A stretch of 64,000 nt of DNA from CBDBIK01 sp965206145. GTDB taxonomy: Bacteria; Pseudomonadota; Alphaproteobacteria; TMED109. The stretch covers positions 1 to 64,000 of the forward strand of contig CBDBIK010000002.1 in the NCBI GenBank assembly GCA_965206145.1. The letters run 5' to 3'. The translations under genes and the position numbers were made by a program. This document shows positions 61,993-64,000 of the stretch, piece after piece (positions within the stretch are counted from its first letter, which is position 1; every line of letters begins with the position of its first letter). The notes beneath the pieces are model-generated. The model did no database searches and had not been told where the DNA came from. It worked only from the letters and a program-made list of their open reading frames with translations.

Positions 61993-62945
61993 ATGTTTCC
62001 TCCCGGTGCGCTCTCAAGTAGAAGCTCAAGCACGGTCATGCGAACCACTACGCCAAGCCCCACTTGCTCGAGGATGAGGGATCGGCTGATGTCATCGGCG
62101 AGGCCGCTGTCGATTTCGACACCTCGGTTGATCGGGCCGGGGTGCATGACGAAGGCGTTCTCCTTGGCGAAGCCGAGTTTCTCGGCGTCGAGCCCGAAGA
62201 AGCGGAAGTATTCACGCGTCGAGGGAATATGCAGTCCCTTCATTCGCTCGAACTGAAGGCGGAGCATGATCACAATGTCGGCATCACGCAGGCCCTCGAC
62301 CATGCTCTCGTGAGGCTCGGCCCCGAGTTTCTCGATGTTCGGGGGGATCAACGTGCGCGGTGCAACCACGCGCACCTTCGATCCCATGGCGGTTAGCAGG
62401 TGGATGTTCGAGCGGGCGACGCGGCTGTGGGCGATGTCGCCGCAGATTGCCACTGTGAGACCTTCCAGGGTGCCTTTCCTGCGCCGTATGGTGAGGGCAT
62501 CGACCAGGCTCTGGGTCGGGTGCTCGTGGCTTCCATCTCCGGCGTTCACGACGGCGCAGTTCACCTTGTCGGCAAGGAGATGGGGGGCGCCGCTCATCTG
62601 ATGGCGGACGACAAGCACGTCCGGCTTCATGGCGTTAAGTGTCATGGCCGTATCGATTAGCGTTTCGCCCTTGCGGACGGCACTTCTTTCGACGGGCATG
62701 TTGATGACGTCGATGCCGAGGCGCCTTCCGGCGAGCTCGAAAGAGGTGCGTGTGCGAGTCGAATCCTCGAAGAAGAGATTGACCATCACCCGTCCGGAAA
62801 GATTCTGGTGATGGGCCCTCCGGTCCTCGACGAGGTCGGAGATGGAATCGGCTCGGTCCAGGAAACGGGCGATTTCTTCACGCCCCATCCCTTCGATTCC
62901 GAGGAGATGGCGAACAGTGCCGGTGTCGGCTACGCCCTCAGACAT
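61989..62945 (-). CDS. pyrB: Aspartate carbamoyltransferase catalytic subunit
   Basis: A 318-residue enzyme making carbamoyl-aspartate for pyrimidines. NLFFEDSTRTRTSFELAG binds carbamoyl phosphate, HEHPTQSLVDALT and FVMHPGPINRGVEI are family motifs. I use ATG at 62945 (MSEGVADTG); a longer reading to 62990 is possible but unlike family N-termini. Its partner is the inactive dihydroorotase homologue immediately downstream. It lies 48 bases after pgeF. Confidence 0.95.
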   Translation of the reverse strand: MSEGVADTGTVRHLLGIEGMGREEIARFLDRADSISDLVEDRRAHHQNLSGRVMVNLFFEDSTRTRTSFELAGRRLGIDVINMPVERSAVRKGETLIDTAMTLNAMKPDVLVVRHQMSGAPHLLADKVNCAVVNAGDGSHEHPTQSLVDALTIRRRKGTLEGLTVAICGDIAHSRVARSNIHLLTAMGSKVRVVAPRTLIPPNIEKLGAEPHESMVEGLRDADIVIMLRLQFERMKGLHIPSTREYFRFFGLDAEKLGFAKENAFVMHPGPINRGVEIDSGLADDISRSLILEQVGLGVVVRMTVLELLLESAPGGNI

Positions 62946-62993
62946 GAATTCAGACAATAGAACCGTAGCTGCGTAGCGGCAACACGGCATCGG

Positions 62994-63764
62994 TCATGGT
63001 GAGGGAACCACGATCAGCGAGAGCATTCGTCCGTAGCGTTTCTCCCCCTCGGAGAAATTCCGGCGGTAACTGAAGAAGCGTTCCCGGTCGCTCACCGTGT
63101 CAAGATCCAGGTGCTCGATGCTTCCAATGTCTGCTGCCTCGAGTCGCTCACGTACGAAAGCAGGAAGATCGAAAAGCAGTTTTGCACCGGCAGGACGGAA
63201 CAATAGCTTCGTGGTGGGATGCTTTTTGATGAAGGGCTCGCAGAATGCCGGATCCACTTCGTAGTTCTTGCGCCCGATCGAAGGACCGATTGCGGTCGAA
63301 ATACGTTTGGGCTGCGCTCCCAGCTTGCACATCGCATCCACCGTCGCACCGATAATTCCCGCAAGTGCTCCCCGCCAGCCCGCGTGCGTAGCCCCTACGA
63401 CCTTCGCCTCGGGGTCGGCGAGCAGGATCGGTGCACAGTCAGCGGTCAGCACGCCCACGGCGACACCCGGACGCGCGGCAACGAGTGCGTCTGCTCTGGG
63501 TGAAAAACCACTCTTGCCGTTGGCCATCGCTGCGATGGGCCCGTGATGCTGGATCGGAGTCGCAAGCTGCGCGTTGTCTGCATCGATGGCGGCAAGAGCG
63601 ATGGAGCGATTTTCCTCGACCTTGTCGGGATCATCGCCGGATCGGGGGTCACAGTTGAGGGAGCACCAGGGGCCGTCCGAAACGCCGCCCTCACGGGTAA
63701 GAAACCCGTGAGAGAAGGGAATAAGTCCAGCATCGGACGCGTGAAGGACGGGCACCTTACTCAC
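62994..63764 (-). CDS. pgeF: Peptidoglycan editing factor PgeF (YfiH, laccase-domain)
   Basis: A 256-residue protein. SHGFLTREGGVSDGPW, VGVLTADCAPILLADPEA and GATHAGWRGALAGI are the family motifs, with the Cys and two His forming the metal/catalytic site. PgeF proteins act on mis-built muropeptide precursors or as purine nucleoside hydrolases/phosphorylases. The ATG overlaps the stop of the upstream methyltransferase. Confidence 0.92.
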   Translation of the reverse strand: MSKVPVLHASDAGLIPFSHGFLTREGGVSDGPWCSLNCDPRSGDDPDKVEENRSIALAAIDADNAQLATPIQHHGPIAAMANGKSGFSPRADALVAARPGVAVGVLTADCAPILLADPEAKVVGATHAGWRGALAGIIGATVDAMCKLGAQPKRISTAIGPSIGRKNYEVDPAFCEPFIKKHPTTKLLFRPAGAKLLFDLPAFVRERLEAADIGSIEHLDLDTVSDRERFFSYRRNFSEGEKRYGRMLSLIVVPSP

Positions 63765-64000
63765 GATCTGAATCCCTCCGGTTCGGGACCGTTCGGGTCG
63801 GCGATGCCGAGTGTGCGAAACCTTGATCCCATTTCGTCTGCATCTAGGAGGCGGGAGAGCGCCGCCTTGATCTCGCCCGCGTGATCCGGATGGATAGCGG
63901 CGAGTTGTTGGGCCCGGTCACGAATTCTAAGCCGTTCTAGAAAAATTCCTTGAGCAATTGGGCCCAGTGCCATCGCTCCCTCCGCAGTTACGGTTTCGGC
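63761..64000 (-). CDS. SAM-dependent methyltransferase, MidA/NDUFAF7 family (C-terminal part)
   Basis: The last 79 residues of a gene that continues beyond the right edge. VTAEGAMALGPIAQGIFLER, ADEMGSRFRTLGIAD and a GF-type C-terminus match the end of COG1565 (MidA) methyltransferases, whose mitochondrial homologue methylates complex I. The stop overlaps pgeF. MidA-pgeF adjacency is common in alphaproteobacteria. The catalytic SAM domain is outside the window. Confidence 0.8.
   Translation of the reverse strand, partial: AETVTAEGAMALGPIAQGIFLERLRIRDRAQQLAAIHPDHAGEIKAALSRLLDADEMGSRFRTLGIADPNGPEPEGFRS

Noticed and set aside
1..64000. CRISPR arrays or rRNA genes
   Set aside because: No regularly spaced repeats of CRISPR type and no rRNA-like sequence were seen; the only close repeats are the short ones listed.

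Overview
The window is from a GC-rich Gram-negative bacterium, most likely an alphaproteobacterium. Evidence is the EipB (DUF1849) protein, KdsA (an LPS sugar enzyme), a zinc-ribbon DinB, and several gene orders typical of that class: ppiD-trpEGDC-moaC-moeA-lexA, tpiA-secG-pyrG-kdsA-eno, argS-SPOR-nagZ-M50-scpA-scpB and pyrB-pyrC'-plsY. No genus can be named from sequence alone.

Positions 1-14040 are the right-hand part of a transposable (Mu-like) prophage with a long-tailed, lambda-type tail module. The order is virion morphogenesis protein, tail terminator-like protein, tail tube, tail chaperone with a -1 frameshift at AAATTTT, tape measure, distal tail genes, DUF1833, an NlpC/P60-like peptidase, a gpJ-like tip protein, a fibre-like protein, and then a late cassette with a cupin-like protein and a 2OG-Fe(II) oxygenase-like protein. 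The right end is visible: two 22-bp-spaced repeats sit just inside a CA-3' terminus at 14040. The phage has cut a DUF482/GNAT-type gene, which survives only as its first ~110 codons (14036-14380, minus strand).

From 14.0 to 23.8 kb is mixed housekeeping: RidA, EipB, DinB, ribosomal protein L33 (a short gene), two SDR oxidoreductases, a NIPSNAP protein, an Ldh-type dehydrogenase, GltX and LexA. Between the NIPSNAP gene and a small secreted protein lies a 193-bp element (18781-18973). It has TG...CA inverted ends, a perfect 5-bp target duplication (TTGGC), and ends that resemble the prophage right end. It looks like a non-autonomous relative of a Mu-like transposon.

From 23.8 to 36.5 kb are the minus-strand run moeA-moaC-trpC-trpD-trpG-trpE-ppiD and the divergent tpiA-secG-pyrG-kdsA-eno run. 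From 36.5 to 42.6 kb is a molybdenum cofactor and formate-dehydrogenase-maturation cluster: a second moeA, mobB, a multi-cluster ferredoxin, DUF3305, DUF3306 and a TorD chaperone. It ends abruptly at an IS256-family transposase remnant, with no dehydrogenase genes present. From 42.6 to 47.2 kb is the glycine cleavage operon gcvT-gcvH-gcvPA-gcvPB behind a tandem glycine riboswitch.

From 47.3 to 54.1 kb are thrB, rnhA, the two membrane subunits of a TRAP transporter, YqgE, and a possible acid-catabolism trio (RraA-like, 2-hydroxyacid dehydrogenase, HpcH/HpaI aldolase). From 54.1 to 60.0 kb is argS through scpB. From 60.0 to 64.0 kb, on the minus strand, are midA (partial), pgeF, pyrB, a dihydroorotase homologue that has lost metal ligands, and plsY. 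No tRNA, rRNA or CRISPR array was seen.
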